From the NCBI GenBank assembly GCA_021495925.1, contig JAKEKT010000126.1, positions 1 through 64,000 on the forward strand: DNA of 64,000 bases. The letters are read 5' to 3'. Of the stretch, positions 55,416 to 64,000 are shown piece after piece. Each line of letters starts with the position of its first letter. Within the stretch, counting starts at the first letter, position 1. This DNA is from Diplodia intermedia. Taxonomy: Eukaryota > Ascomycota > Dothideomycetes > Botryosphaeriales > Botryosphaeriaceae. Below the pieces are notes generated by a model. The model did not search any database. It saw only the letters and a program-made list of their open reading frames with translations, and was not told where the DNA came from. The position numbers and the translations under genes were made by a program.

Positions 55416-56137
55416 GTGTCGCTGGAAATACGGTGGGGATCCAACACTGGTAATGTTCTACCGCTTGAGCTTCTTGGGACGAGGGACCGTGAAGTGGACG
55501 TTGCATTCGTGTTAGCTCTGTTTGGTAAGTACAGCGACAACATCTTCATCAAGGGCCACGGCGTCCCGGTTCTGACTCTCGATGGCAACGGGACCATCGT
55601 CTCGATCGGGTCTACCACGAACGGTAAGATCTACGACGGTATCAAGGCGAGTGATGGCGAGTTGAAGCTCTCCTTCGCGGACAAGACGCCGATTTTGGAG
55701 GAGCAGTATCTGGGAGGGCAGATCAACAACTTCAGCAGCGTTGGTACGATATATACTTACTCTCGAGATCACGAAGACTAGACGACTGCTCACCCGCCCC
55801 GCAGCAAGGCGCCGGGCTGGTCGACGCCGGGGCCGCGCTCTCCCACCAAACGACCGTCTCGCCAAGCCAATCCGAGCTGGGTGGGCACGGAGAGGCTGGC
55901 GACGCTCAACACGACCGTCACGCTGCGCAACCCGACGGCGGACGCATTGAAGGATGCCGCCACGTGGTCGACGTATGTAGGGTTGAAGAAGGGCGGGCAT
56001 AGGTTGCTTGTGCAGTGGTTGAGGGAGGGTTGGAGGGGATGAGGAGAAGAGGGTAGATTGGGTGAGTTGGATGAGCGGGGTGATTGAGGCGACGAGGGAC
56101 GCGTACGGGGGTCCGGCGAACGGGACTGTGGTGTGAA
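55416..56137 (+). pseudogene. Remnant of a subtilisin-like serine protease
   Basis: Three pieces in different frames match the order of a fungal subtilase (S8) with a PA-type insert. First, 55416-55781 has GKYSDNIFIKGHGVPVLTL and YLGGQINNFSSVGT, like the part just before the catalytic Ser region. The segment with the catalytic Ser (normally GTSMA) is missing. From about 55803 QQGAGLVDAGAALSHQTTVS is the conserved strand after the catalytic domain. A shift near 55875 leads to RLATLNTTVTLRNPTADAL, a beta-sandwich start, ending at a stop near 56040. Protein-like sequence (VDWVSWMSGVIEATRDAYGG) continues beyond it to a TGA at 56135-56137. With a lost active-site segment, at least one frameshift and early stops it cannot make a working protease. 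Confidence 0.6.
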
Positions 56138-57946
56138 GGGAGAAGACGATGATGTGTTGGAAAAGAGACGGGCAGATGGTGCTCGGGGGCCTGGCGGGGA
56201 TGTTCGCCCTGAAATTTTTTTCTTCCTGAGATGTTCCGTCGGCTCTTTTATACGCGGCGTTGACCTCGGCTGTAGTAGGAATACCAAAAAGGTTCAATGG
56301 AGAGGGCTCGATTTACCATCTCGTTTGAGGTCCTGTCTCTTCGCACACTCGTTCCTGACAAGTATCAATGGCAACGGTTGATGCTTATCAAGCCACCATC
56401 GCTGACGGCCGGCTCCGCCTTGGTTGAAGTCAAGAGGATAATAATCTTATCTTCCCTCCATGGTGGCTTTCAGGGTGGAAGGTAAAGCCAATTGGCAGCC
56501 GATTGAATATCGTTTGGCAGCCACCACGATTCCGAAGAGCGGTGGAGGCCAGATATGGAGTCAAGTCCGGTAGTGTCCCTTGCAAGATGCGGTTGCGGAG
56601 GTACGGGATCTGGGGGAAGGAAGTTGCGCAAAAATAAGATTTTCTCGGGGATTGACTAAGTCGATTCTCGGAGTGTGTGTCAGCAAAAAGGCGGAAGTCC
56701 AGGTCGCAATCCACGCGGCGATAAGGTGCGCTGATTCTCGTATTCGACCCCAAAGAACCTTGACCAGCATGAAGCTAGATGCTCGGAAAATAATGGTCCA
56801 AATGATCTGCGCCCATGAATCGATGGAGTAGTTTGTAAGCGAACCGCAGCTTCTCGAAAGGGCAAGATGCAGGCGAACAACCCAGGAGAGTCGCAGGATG
56901 CTATTGCAAGGTTAGAAGGAGGATAGGAGCTCGCCAACGCGCAGACAGGATTATACCTGGCGTTATGTGCTAGCAAGCAAGAGGGGTGGGAATAAACACT
57001 GGCGAGCGTACGCATCTGCTTGAACGGGTAATCTGTCCGCTGCAGCCAACGCCGCGGCCTCGAATCAGCAGCGGCCGGCTTGCATTGTGGCAGTCCGAAT
57101 AAAAGTACGCTTAGCCATCGCCAAGGCTCGCACATATCAGGAGGGTGCCGCAGCGGAGTGCTAGCGTCAACTTGCTTTTTCATCTGGCCAATGCGACTTT
57201 AACCTATCGCATCACCAGAATCCGACTGGGGTTCCTATTTTACCACCGATTAATATAATTTTAGCCTATCATGTCACCACGATACGACCAAAACCCCCTG
57301 GTTCACAGAATCCACAGTCTTCGCGCTAGCACTCCGCTGCGGTAGGGGGCTGTATGATGCCAAGTTCAGCCTATCGAGCGTGCAGCGGTAGCGAATGATA
57401 AGGCCCCGTGCGTATCTCGTACAGCAGCTGTGTGCATACCCCGCAACCGCGATTCTGCTTCTCCGGTCTCGGGTTTGACGACTTGTCCGTACCACCATTC
57501 TCGGCCGGGTCCTGTTCCTGCCATTTGCCAAGCAGCGCCATGCCTGCTCGTCGCTCGCTTGCCCAGCTGTCCTTGGATCTGATTGATGGCCTGCTGGCCG
57601 ACTTGCCGCTTTGGTCTGGAGGAGCCAGGTTCGGGCCGCTGAATGGCAGATAGTGGCTAAGGTTATTTCTTCCGTGCATCTTGGCGTTCTGAATCACCTT
57701 CCACTTCCATCATCCGAAGGTTTTCCTACGCGCCCTTGTCCCACGTGCTGGCAACAAGCACTCTTATCATTGGCGCAGGAATGCGCATTGTGTTGTCCAC
57801 GCTGAAACAAGCGGAGACCACCGACGGCGCCCAGCGAGATGAACCTCACTGCCCGGAGTTTATAAACGCGAGGAATGTGGCCTAACTTCGAGTGCGACGT
57901 CGTTCTCCTCCAGCTTTCCAGTGCACTCAATCGCAAATACCAGGCC
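56138..57946. other. Gene-free region before the HNH nuclease
   Basis: No gene supported over 1.8 kb. Two related strings, CTATCGCATCACCAGAATCCGAC near 57204 and CTATCATGTCACCACGATACGAC near 57266, are diverged direct repeats about 62 bp apart. GTTTATAAACGCG near 57858 is a likely TATA element about 85 bp ahead of the nuclease start. Confidence 0.45.
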
Positions 57947-58803
57947 ATGCAGTTCCTCGTTGCCGTCAGCGCGCTTCTGAGCGCCGCTCCTCTGCTTACT
58001 CAGGCCCTCCCGGCTCCGGCTCCCGTGCCCACGCCGCCTGGTATTCCCGCCCTCTCGACCGCTCGGACCCAGCTCAGTGGCTTGACCGTTGCTGCTAAGG
58101 GTTCTTCCACTGGCTACAGCCGCGATGTAAGTGTCCCGGTCGTCTTGTTGATTGTAGCAATTTTCTGATGAACGGCAATAGGAATTCAACCACTGGATCA
58201 CCATCTCGGGGTTCGTGCATTTTTAGACGAGCCGTGGCTCTCGATGCTTCTCTGACTTCAAATAGCTCCTGCAACACGCGCGAAACCGTGCTGAAGCGTG
58301 ACGGCACCGACGTCGTCACTAGCAGCGCTTGCGCCGCTACCAGTGGGTCCTGGTTCAGCCCGTACGATGGCGAGACGTGGACTGCCGCTTCTGATGTCGA
58401 CATTGACCACATGGTGCCTCTCTCGGAAGCCTGGAAGGTGAGTAATTGGGAAACCTTGCACGTCTCGGAATGGAAGCTGACATGTACAAAGTCGGGGGCC
58501 TCTTCCTGGACTGCTGCCAGACGTGAGGACTTTGCGAACGACCTCGACAACCCCCAGCTGTGGGCTGTTACGGATAACGTGAACCAATCCAAGGGCGACT
58601 CGTCTCCCGACGCATGGAAGCCTCCGCTTGGTGAGTGACTCCCTAGTGTAGCATCGTGAACCGTAATGATCCGTACTGACCATGCAATAGCTTCATTCTA
58701 CTGCACCTACGCTAAGGCCTGGATCAAGGTGAAGTCGGTGTACAGCCTGACGATTACTTCGGCGGAGAAGAGTGCCCTTACGGACATGTTGGACACGTGC
58801 TGA
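57947..58803 (+). CDS. Secreted HNH nuclease (DUF1524/GmrSD C-terminal type)
   Basis: Five exons, 57947-58126, 58182-58210 (only 29 nt), 58266-58437, 58492-58630 and 58691-58803, give 210 residues. The N-terminus (MQFLVAVSALLSAAPLLTQALP) is a signal peptide followed by a Pro-rich linker. The catalytic core is SDVDIDHMVPLSEAW, with His118 as general base and Asp117 beside it, and WAVTDNVNQSKGD, with Asn158/Lys161 typical of the family. Cysteines at 72, 92 and near the C-terminus (FYCTYAKAW and DMLDTC) probably form disulfides. Such small secreted HNH proteins are common in filamentous fungi and are predicted to cut nucleic acids outside the cell; the substrate is unproven. The third acceptor is CAAAG, forced by WKSGASSW. 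The micro-exon was placed from GYSRDEFNHWITISG. Confidence 0.92.
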
Positions 58804-59553
58804 TGGACAAGGGTCACAGAGGAGATTCAGTCGTCCAGGTTCTGGAGTCGTGCTAAGTTGAATAAAAAGGTCCATTACCCGTGTCGCGTTTAGGAGCCCG
58901 CAAGAAATTGTCATGTGCCCGTCGTTTCAGTGAGATCTGACGATACAGATTGAAGCTGAGAGATGACTTCGGAAAACCGTGATGTGAGGTGTTCCATAAA
59001 CCTAAATTATTGACCTGCCGGGACCGGCAAAAAGGTGCCACAGGATGGCTAGAGCTGCCCTTTGCCGTTCTTGTAATTCCAACCCAGAAGGGGTTTGAAA
59101 TGGGTACGGATGCTACTGTACTCAGGTTACTTTGGATCAAACGACTCGCCCAAATAGCCTCTGTTGCCGCGCACAGGTGAGAACAAAGAGCCCAATTGCT
59201 CTTGCCATGCCGTCTCGTGCATCCGCCCTGATCATCTCGACAGGGCCTCGCATTGAGTGCGAGCAGACCAAGGACGAGTCATGGCCTGTAAGATGAAGCG
59301 GGTTGATAATGCGACAACGTGTCACTGGATGTTGCGTTGAGTGTTGCGGGTGTGCAGGTCGGCGAAGCGGCCGTGCGGTGGGCGGGCAGCTGGGGCCAAG
59401 CGATTGAGGGGCCGATAAGATAAGCTGGAATTTCGACTCATCCCACCAGATGACTGTTCGCCGGCCGGCGATCGAATAAACACGGTCGCACTTCCGCAGC
59501 CTTCTCCTTCCAATTGCACCACCCCCTCCGCTCGCGCACGCTGCCTGCCCAAA
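58804..59553. other. Spacer and promoter of asparaginyl-tRNA synthetase
   Basis: No gene supported. The left half is the nuclease 3' UTR. The last 70 bases before the synthetase start are pyrimidine-rich, as in other highly expressed fungal genes. Confidence 0.45.
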
Positions 59554-61317
59554 ATGGCGACCATCTACATTGACGAAGACATTGGCAAGGACGAGCCCAC
59601 CCAGCAGGGCACCCAAGAATCGCCCTTCAAGACGCTCCAATTCGCCTACCTCCAGCGCCCCGCCGAGGCCCAATACCTCACCCGCAAGTCCCAGAGCGAG
59701 GACGAGGCTGCGAAGGAATGGAAGCCCGCCGCCAAGGCTGGCATGAAGAAGGCCGTCAACTTCTACGAGCAACAGAAGAAGAAGGCCGCCCGCGAGCAGG
59801 AACTCACCGCCCAGCGTGCCAAGGAGGAGGCGGAGCGCGCAAAGGTCCTTGAAGAGGCCAAGAAGATCGTCATCGAGGAAGATACCAGCCTGCCCCAGGC
59901 TGTCAAGATCAAGCTGGACGAGACGGGCAGCCACATCAAGCTGCGCAGCGGCCAGGACGCTGAGAACAAGGGTACTCGCGTGAAAGTGCTTGGTCGCGTG
60001 CACCGCGAGCGCAAGCAGAAGGATGTTCTCTTCATTACCTTGAGAGACGGCTACGGCTTCATGCAGGTCGTCATCGCCGGCAAGCTGGCAAAGACTTACG
60101 ATGCCCTCACCCTGACCCGTGAGACCTCCATGGAGATCTACGGCGAAATGTACGAGGTCCCCGCTGGCGCCCACGCCCCTCTCAACCGCGAGCTTCACGC
60201 CGATTTCTATAAGATTCCCCAGGAGTGGAAGGCTGCTGGCGGTGAGGATGCTATCACCAACAGGGTTCAGGCCAAGGCCGAGCACAGCACGTTGCTGGAC
60301 CTGCGCCACCTTACTCTTCGCGGCGAGGTTGCTTCCTCGGTCATGTTGGTCCGCGATGCTATCGAGTACGCCTTCCACACCGCGTACAAGGAGTGCCGCA
60401 TTCGCAAAGTCAGCCCCCCTGCCCTGGTGCAGACGCAGGTCGAGGGCGGCGCAACGCTTTTCAAGTTCGACTACTACGGCCAGGATGCCTTCCTTACTCA
60501 GTCTTCTCAATTGTACCTCGAGACCGTGCTGCCTTCTATGGGCGACGTCTACTGCATTGAGAAGTCCTTCCGTGCGGAGAAGTCCCTGACAAGGCGCCAC
60601 TTGTCCGAGTACACGCACATTGAGGCCGAGCTGGACTTCATCACCTTTGATGATCTTCTGACCCACCTTGAGCATATCATCTGCCGTGTTCTCGAGCTTA
60701 CCATGGCCGACCCGATCATCGCTGGCTACATCAAGAACCTTAACCCCGACTTCAAGATGCCCGAGAGGCCCTTCATGCGCATGAAGTACGCTGACGCCAT
60801 CCAATGGTTGGTTGAGCATGAAATCCCCAACGAGGAAGGCGAGCCCCACAAGTTCGGCGACGACATTGCGGAAGCTGCCGAGCGTAGGATGACGGACATC
60901 ATCAACAAGCCAATCTTCCTGACTCATTTCCCCGTCGAGATCAAGGCCTTCTACATGCAGAAGGATAAGGAGGATCCTCGCGTCACCGAGAGCGTCGACT
61001 GCCTGATGCCTGGTGTTGGCGAGATCGTGGGCGGATCAATGAGGTTGGACGATTACGAGGCGCTCATGGCGGCTTTCAAGCGCGAGAATCTCAACCCTGA
61101 CCCGTACTACTGGTACACCGACCAGAGGAAGTAAGTGACAACCTACCGAAACTCTATTTCCAGATTATGGGTAGCTAACAAGTGAATCAGGTACGGCAGC
61201 TCCCCCCACGGAGGCTATGGCCTGGGTCTGGAGCGTTTCCTGGCGTGGCTTTGCAAGCAACATACGGTCAGGGACTGCTGCTTGTACCCGCGTTACATGG
61301 GTCGCTGCACGCCGTAA
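59554..61317 (+). CDS. DED81: Asparaginyl-tRNA synthetase, cytosolic
   Basis: Two exons, 59554-61130 and 61191-61317, give 567 residues. The enzyme attaches Asn to its tRNA for cytosolic protein synthesis. It is a class IIb synthetase. After a fungal N-terminal extension with a charged coiled-coil-like stretch (KKAAREQELTAQRAKEEAER), there is an anticodon-binding OB fold (VKVLGRVHRERKQKDVLFITL, about 145-165). Then come the catalytic domain with motif 2 (CIEKSFRAEKSLTRRHLSEY) and the class IIb segment THIEAELDF. Motif 3, GGYGLGLERFLAW, is in the second exon, so the 60-nt intron separates it from the rest. The end YPRYMGRCTP is the conserved C-terminus. There is no mitochondrial presequence, consistent with a cytosolic enzyme. 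Length and motifs are complete. Confidence 0.97.
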
Positions 61318-62148
61318 GCATTTTCGGGCCTTCGTGCTGAGCAAACGGGAGTTGCAGTCATGGGATTTTTTTTACTACTTCGTTTTGCGGGCGAGTGCCT
61401 AGAGTGCGCTGCGCAGTACCTTTTTCTTCTTTTCATTTCAGAGCTTCAAAAAGATGAGAGGCACCCGGATAGTCTGAAGATAGAGTGAGATCAAAGAAAA
61501 CTTGGCGTCGCGTTGTCGCGCGGCGTACTAACCGCGTGCTAAAATGTCCAGGCACCACTGTGACGGGAACCGACTGTACTTACAGGGATGACGGCATAAA
61601 GACACGTCGTTTTGCCGGGCAACCCGTCTTCACAAAGCGTGCAAACAAATACTGCGATCTCGTGGATGAAGAATGTTGTGTAGCGGCAGGGGTGCTCGAA
61701 AGCAGGCCGCAGCGCGGTGAGAGGTGTTGGCGTTCGTTTCCGGCAGCGAGCCGAGCTTCGCGGTCACGTGTCATAGCTTCCACCAGGGCTATTAAAGGAA
61801 AGCGCGCCCCGCTCAGCAGAACGTGGAATTGGATGTTGCGGCTCTTTGACTGGCGCAGCACGACCAAAGCACCACCACCTCAATTGTCATTCCACCTCCG
61901 ACGCGTCCGCACGCCCACCCGCGCCCCAATTGCAGTCGCTTGCTCCACCACGCACCCGTTTGGCCCACGCACCCAGCCGCAGCTGCCCCGTCCTGCCGCA
62001 GCCCACCGGCCCAAGCTCCCAAAGCTTCGCGCGTCCGCCAAGCAACGGATCGCCGCCGCCGCATGCGCCTGCACACCGCGCTCCCACCCCGACACCACAC
62101 CCCCGCCCACCCCCGCAAAGCCGCTCCTCGCTGAGCATGTGAGGAGCG
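61318..62148. other. Spacer and promoter of FCP1
   Basis: No separate gene supported. A long open frame at 61485-62219 overlaps the FCP1 start in another frame and is rich in Arg/Pro/Ala, so I treat it as a chance frame. The 250 bases before the ATG are very C-rich (CCACC, CGCCCC tracts) and probably form the leader. Confidence 0.45.
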
Positions 62149-64000
62149 ATGCGGTTCAACTCCCCGAGAAACCTTCACTACCCCATCACCGTCACGAAGC
62201 TTCTACAGCAACAGGATGACAAGGTGAAGAGGTTCGCGAAGCTCTTCTCATACTACTATACAACTTCTGTGACGGAAGTTGATGAGTTCGGCCAGGAAAA
62301 TGAGGTCAAGAAGAAATTCCCGGCCGACTTTCAAGCCGAAAAGGAAGGCACCCTGAAGACGTGGTTCATCAGGGAGGGAGACGTCATCCAGCGCGAGGGG
62401 TAAGTAGCGTGCGGTTTTCCCACCGCTCCCGCCCCGCCTCCGTTAGCTGATAGCAAGCAGGGTGAAGCTGTTCGAGCTCAATGAAGAGTGCTCACATGAA
62501 GTCCAATGGGGCGGAATGTGCGTCAACTGCGGAAAGAACATGGACGAGTAAGTGCCCGTGCGGACTTTTTCCGCCTCTGTCGCTAACGGCGAAACCCCAG
62601 AGTGAGCTTCAACACGACCATGCGCGATGTCGACCGTGCCACCGTCGTCCGAGCCCACGGCAGCACCGCCCTCAAGATCAGCGAAGATGTCGCTATTCGC
62701 GCCGAGGAGGAGGCTAAACGCCGCCTTTTGTCGGGCAAAAAACTCTCCCTTGTCGTCGACTTGGACCAGACCATCATCCACGCAACCGTCGATCCCACCG
62801 TAGCCGAATGGCAGAAGGACCCGGACAACCCGAACTACGAAGCGGTTAAGGATGTGCAATCCTTCCAACTCCTTGACAATGGCCCGGGCGGGAGAGGATG
62901 TTGGTACTACATCAAGTTGAGGCCGGGCTTACGAGAATTTTTGGAGAACATCTCAAAGATTTATGAGCTGCACATTTACACGATGGGAACAAGGGCCTAT
63001 GCGCAAAACATCGCGAAGATTGTTGACCCCAATCGCAAGGTCTTCGGCGATAGGATTCTCAGTCGAGATGAGAGCGGTAGCCTGACGGTCAAGACCCTAC
63101 ACCGAATCTTTCCTGTGGACACCAAGATGGTCGTCATCATCGATGACAGAGGTGACGTCTGGAATTGGCACAGTAACCTGATCAAGGTGACTCCCTATGA
63201 TTTCTTCGTAGGCATTGGCGACATCAACAGCAGCTTTCTCCCCAAGCGACATGACATCGCTGCAGCCGAAGCAGCCAGGCCACCGCCGCCGCCATATACG
63301 CCGGCACCCGACGAAGCAGCAGGTGAGACGAGTGTTGCAAGCGAAGAACCAGCGGCCGAAGAGAAGCAAACTCCATCCAAGATCCAAATGCCACCAAAGC
63401 CCAATAGTGAAACAACGTCGCTAGAAGAACAGCTTGTTGCCATGAGCGGAGGTGACAATCCCGAGCTACTCAAAGAGCAGACGAACGAGCAGAACGAGAC
63501 GATTGCGACACAGATGGAAGACAAGCCGCTTTTGCGTAGGCAGGAGATCCTCGACAAGGCGGACCAAGAAGCCGCGGAAAAGGAGGAGACGCGCGAGAAT
63601 GGTGATGAAACGCCGAGTGATGCTCACAGACGGCATAACCTTCTTCACGATGACGACGACGAGCTTACACACCTGGAAGCCAACCTGCGGTCCGTTCATC
63701 AACGCTTCTACGAGCGATACGAAATGAGCCGATCCGGCGCCCAGGGCGGAAGACTGGCGCAGCTCAAAGGGGAAAAGAGCCCGAAGAAACGGCCGATTGA
63801 CGACTTGGAGATAGTGCCAGACGTCGCTTTAATCATGCCCGACATGAAACGAAGCGCTCTCAAGGGCGTCTCGATCGTTTTCTCCGGAGTAGTCCCCCTG
63901 GGAACCAACATCCAAAAGTGAGTACTGCAGTGCCGTTATAGCTCCTAGCCAGCTTCTAAATCGTCCGCAGTTCCGAGTATGCCGTTTGGGCGAAGAGCTT
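62149..64000 (+). CDS. fcp1: RNA polymerase II CTD phosphatase FCP1, partial (runs off the right edge)
   Basis: Exons 62149-62399, 62461-62547, 62601-63917 and 63971 to the window end give about 561 residues of an unfinished protein. FCP1 removes phosphate from Ser2/Ser5 of the RNA polymerase II C-terminal repeats, recycling the enzyme after transcription. The N-terminal part has the expected LHYPITVTKLLQQQDD start and a Cys94-x9-Cys104-x2-Cys107 knuckle. The phosphatase domain has the DxDxT signature LVVDLDQTIIH with Asp166 (nucleophile) and Asp168, KLRPGLREFLENISKIYELHIYT, and MVVIIDDRGDVW for metal binding. An acidic linker rich in Glu/Pro/Gln follows. From about residue 530 a BRCT domain begins (LKGVSIVFSGVVPLG, then SEYAVWAKS), and the window ends inside it. 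All splice sites are canonical. The C-terminal TFIIF-binding region should lie beyond the edge. Confidence 0.97.

Noticed and set aside
61485..62219. 244-residue plus-strand open frame before FCP1
   Set aside because: Overlaps the FCP1 start in another frame and is rich in Arg/Pro/Ala from C-rich leader DNA.

Overview
The window is nuclear DNA of a filamentous ascomycete (Pezizomycotina). The evidence is 17 protein genes split by short introns (mostly 39-160 nt, GT..AG, with CTRAC-type branch sites), a WOPR regulator, a Zn2Cys6 regulator, a DUF3433-like fragment, a secreted DUF1524-type HNH nuclease and an S28 peptidase. I cannot place it below that rank; a Dothideomycete is possible but is only a guess.

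Layout: 1-4303 is gene-free and forms the long upstream region of a Gti1/Pac2 WOPR regulator (4304-5760, +). A small cytochrome b5 (7121-7805, -), an unrecognised 337-residue protein (11263-12276, -) and the 24-kDa subunit of mitochondrial complex I (13343-14377, -) follow. A 2.6-kb spacer holding a pogo-type MITE leads to a six-exon Zn2Cys6 regulator (16978-19391, +). A patatin-like protein lacking its catalytic serine (21202-23222, -) is divergent from a MOSC protein (24192-25313, +). FEN1 (27759-28992, -) is divergent from glutaryl-CoA dehydrogenase (29577-31018, +). Next come a UBC4-type E2 (32215-33091, +), a stand-alone CinA C-terminal domain protein (36018-37057, +), an unrecognised 172-residue protein (37902-38484, -) and a second patatin with intact catalytic residues (40066-42585, +), then a cytochrome P450 (44128-45925, +) and a secreted S28 peptidase (48414-50164, +).

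50.7-56.1 kb is a graveyard of four broken genes: a DUF3433-like fragment, an AAA ATPase, an unnamed fungal family and a subtilase. To the right, coding is intact again: a secreted HNH nuclease (57947-58803), cytosolic asparaginyl-tRNA synthetase (59554-61317) and the RNA polymerase II CTD phosphatase FCP1 (62149 to the right edge).

The genes do not form one pathway. Most are housekeeping (respiration, DNA replication, ubiquitin, translation, transcription, lysine/tryptophan catabolism), mixed with accessory genes (P450, secreted hydrolases, patatins). There is no operon, biosynthetic cluster, CRISPR array or rRNA, and no tRNA I could support. I found no clearly new system. The strongest unusual points are the serine-less patatin, the cluster of relics, the MITE and the frequent use of AAG 3' splice sites. 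All exon boundaries were worked out by hand from reading frame and splice consensus.
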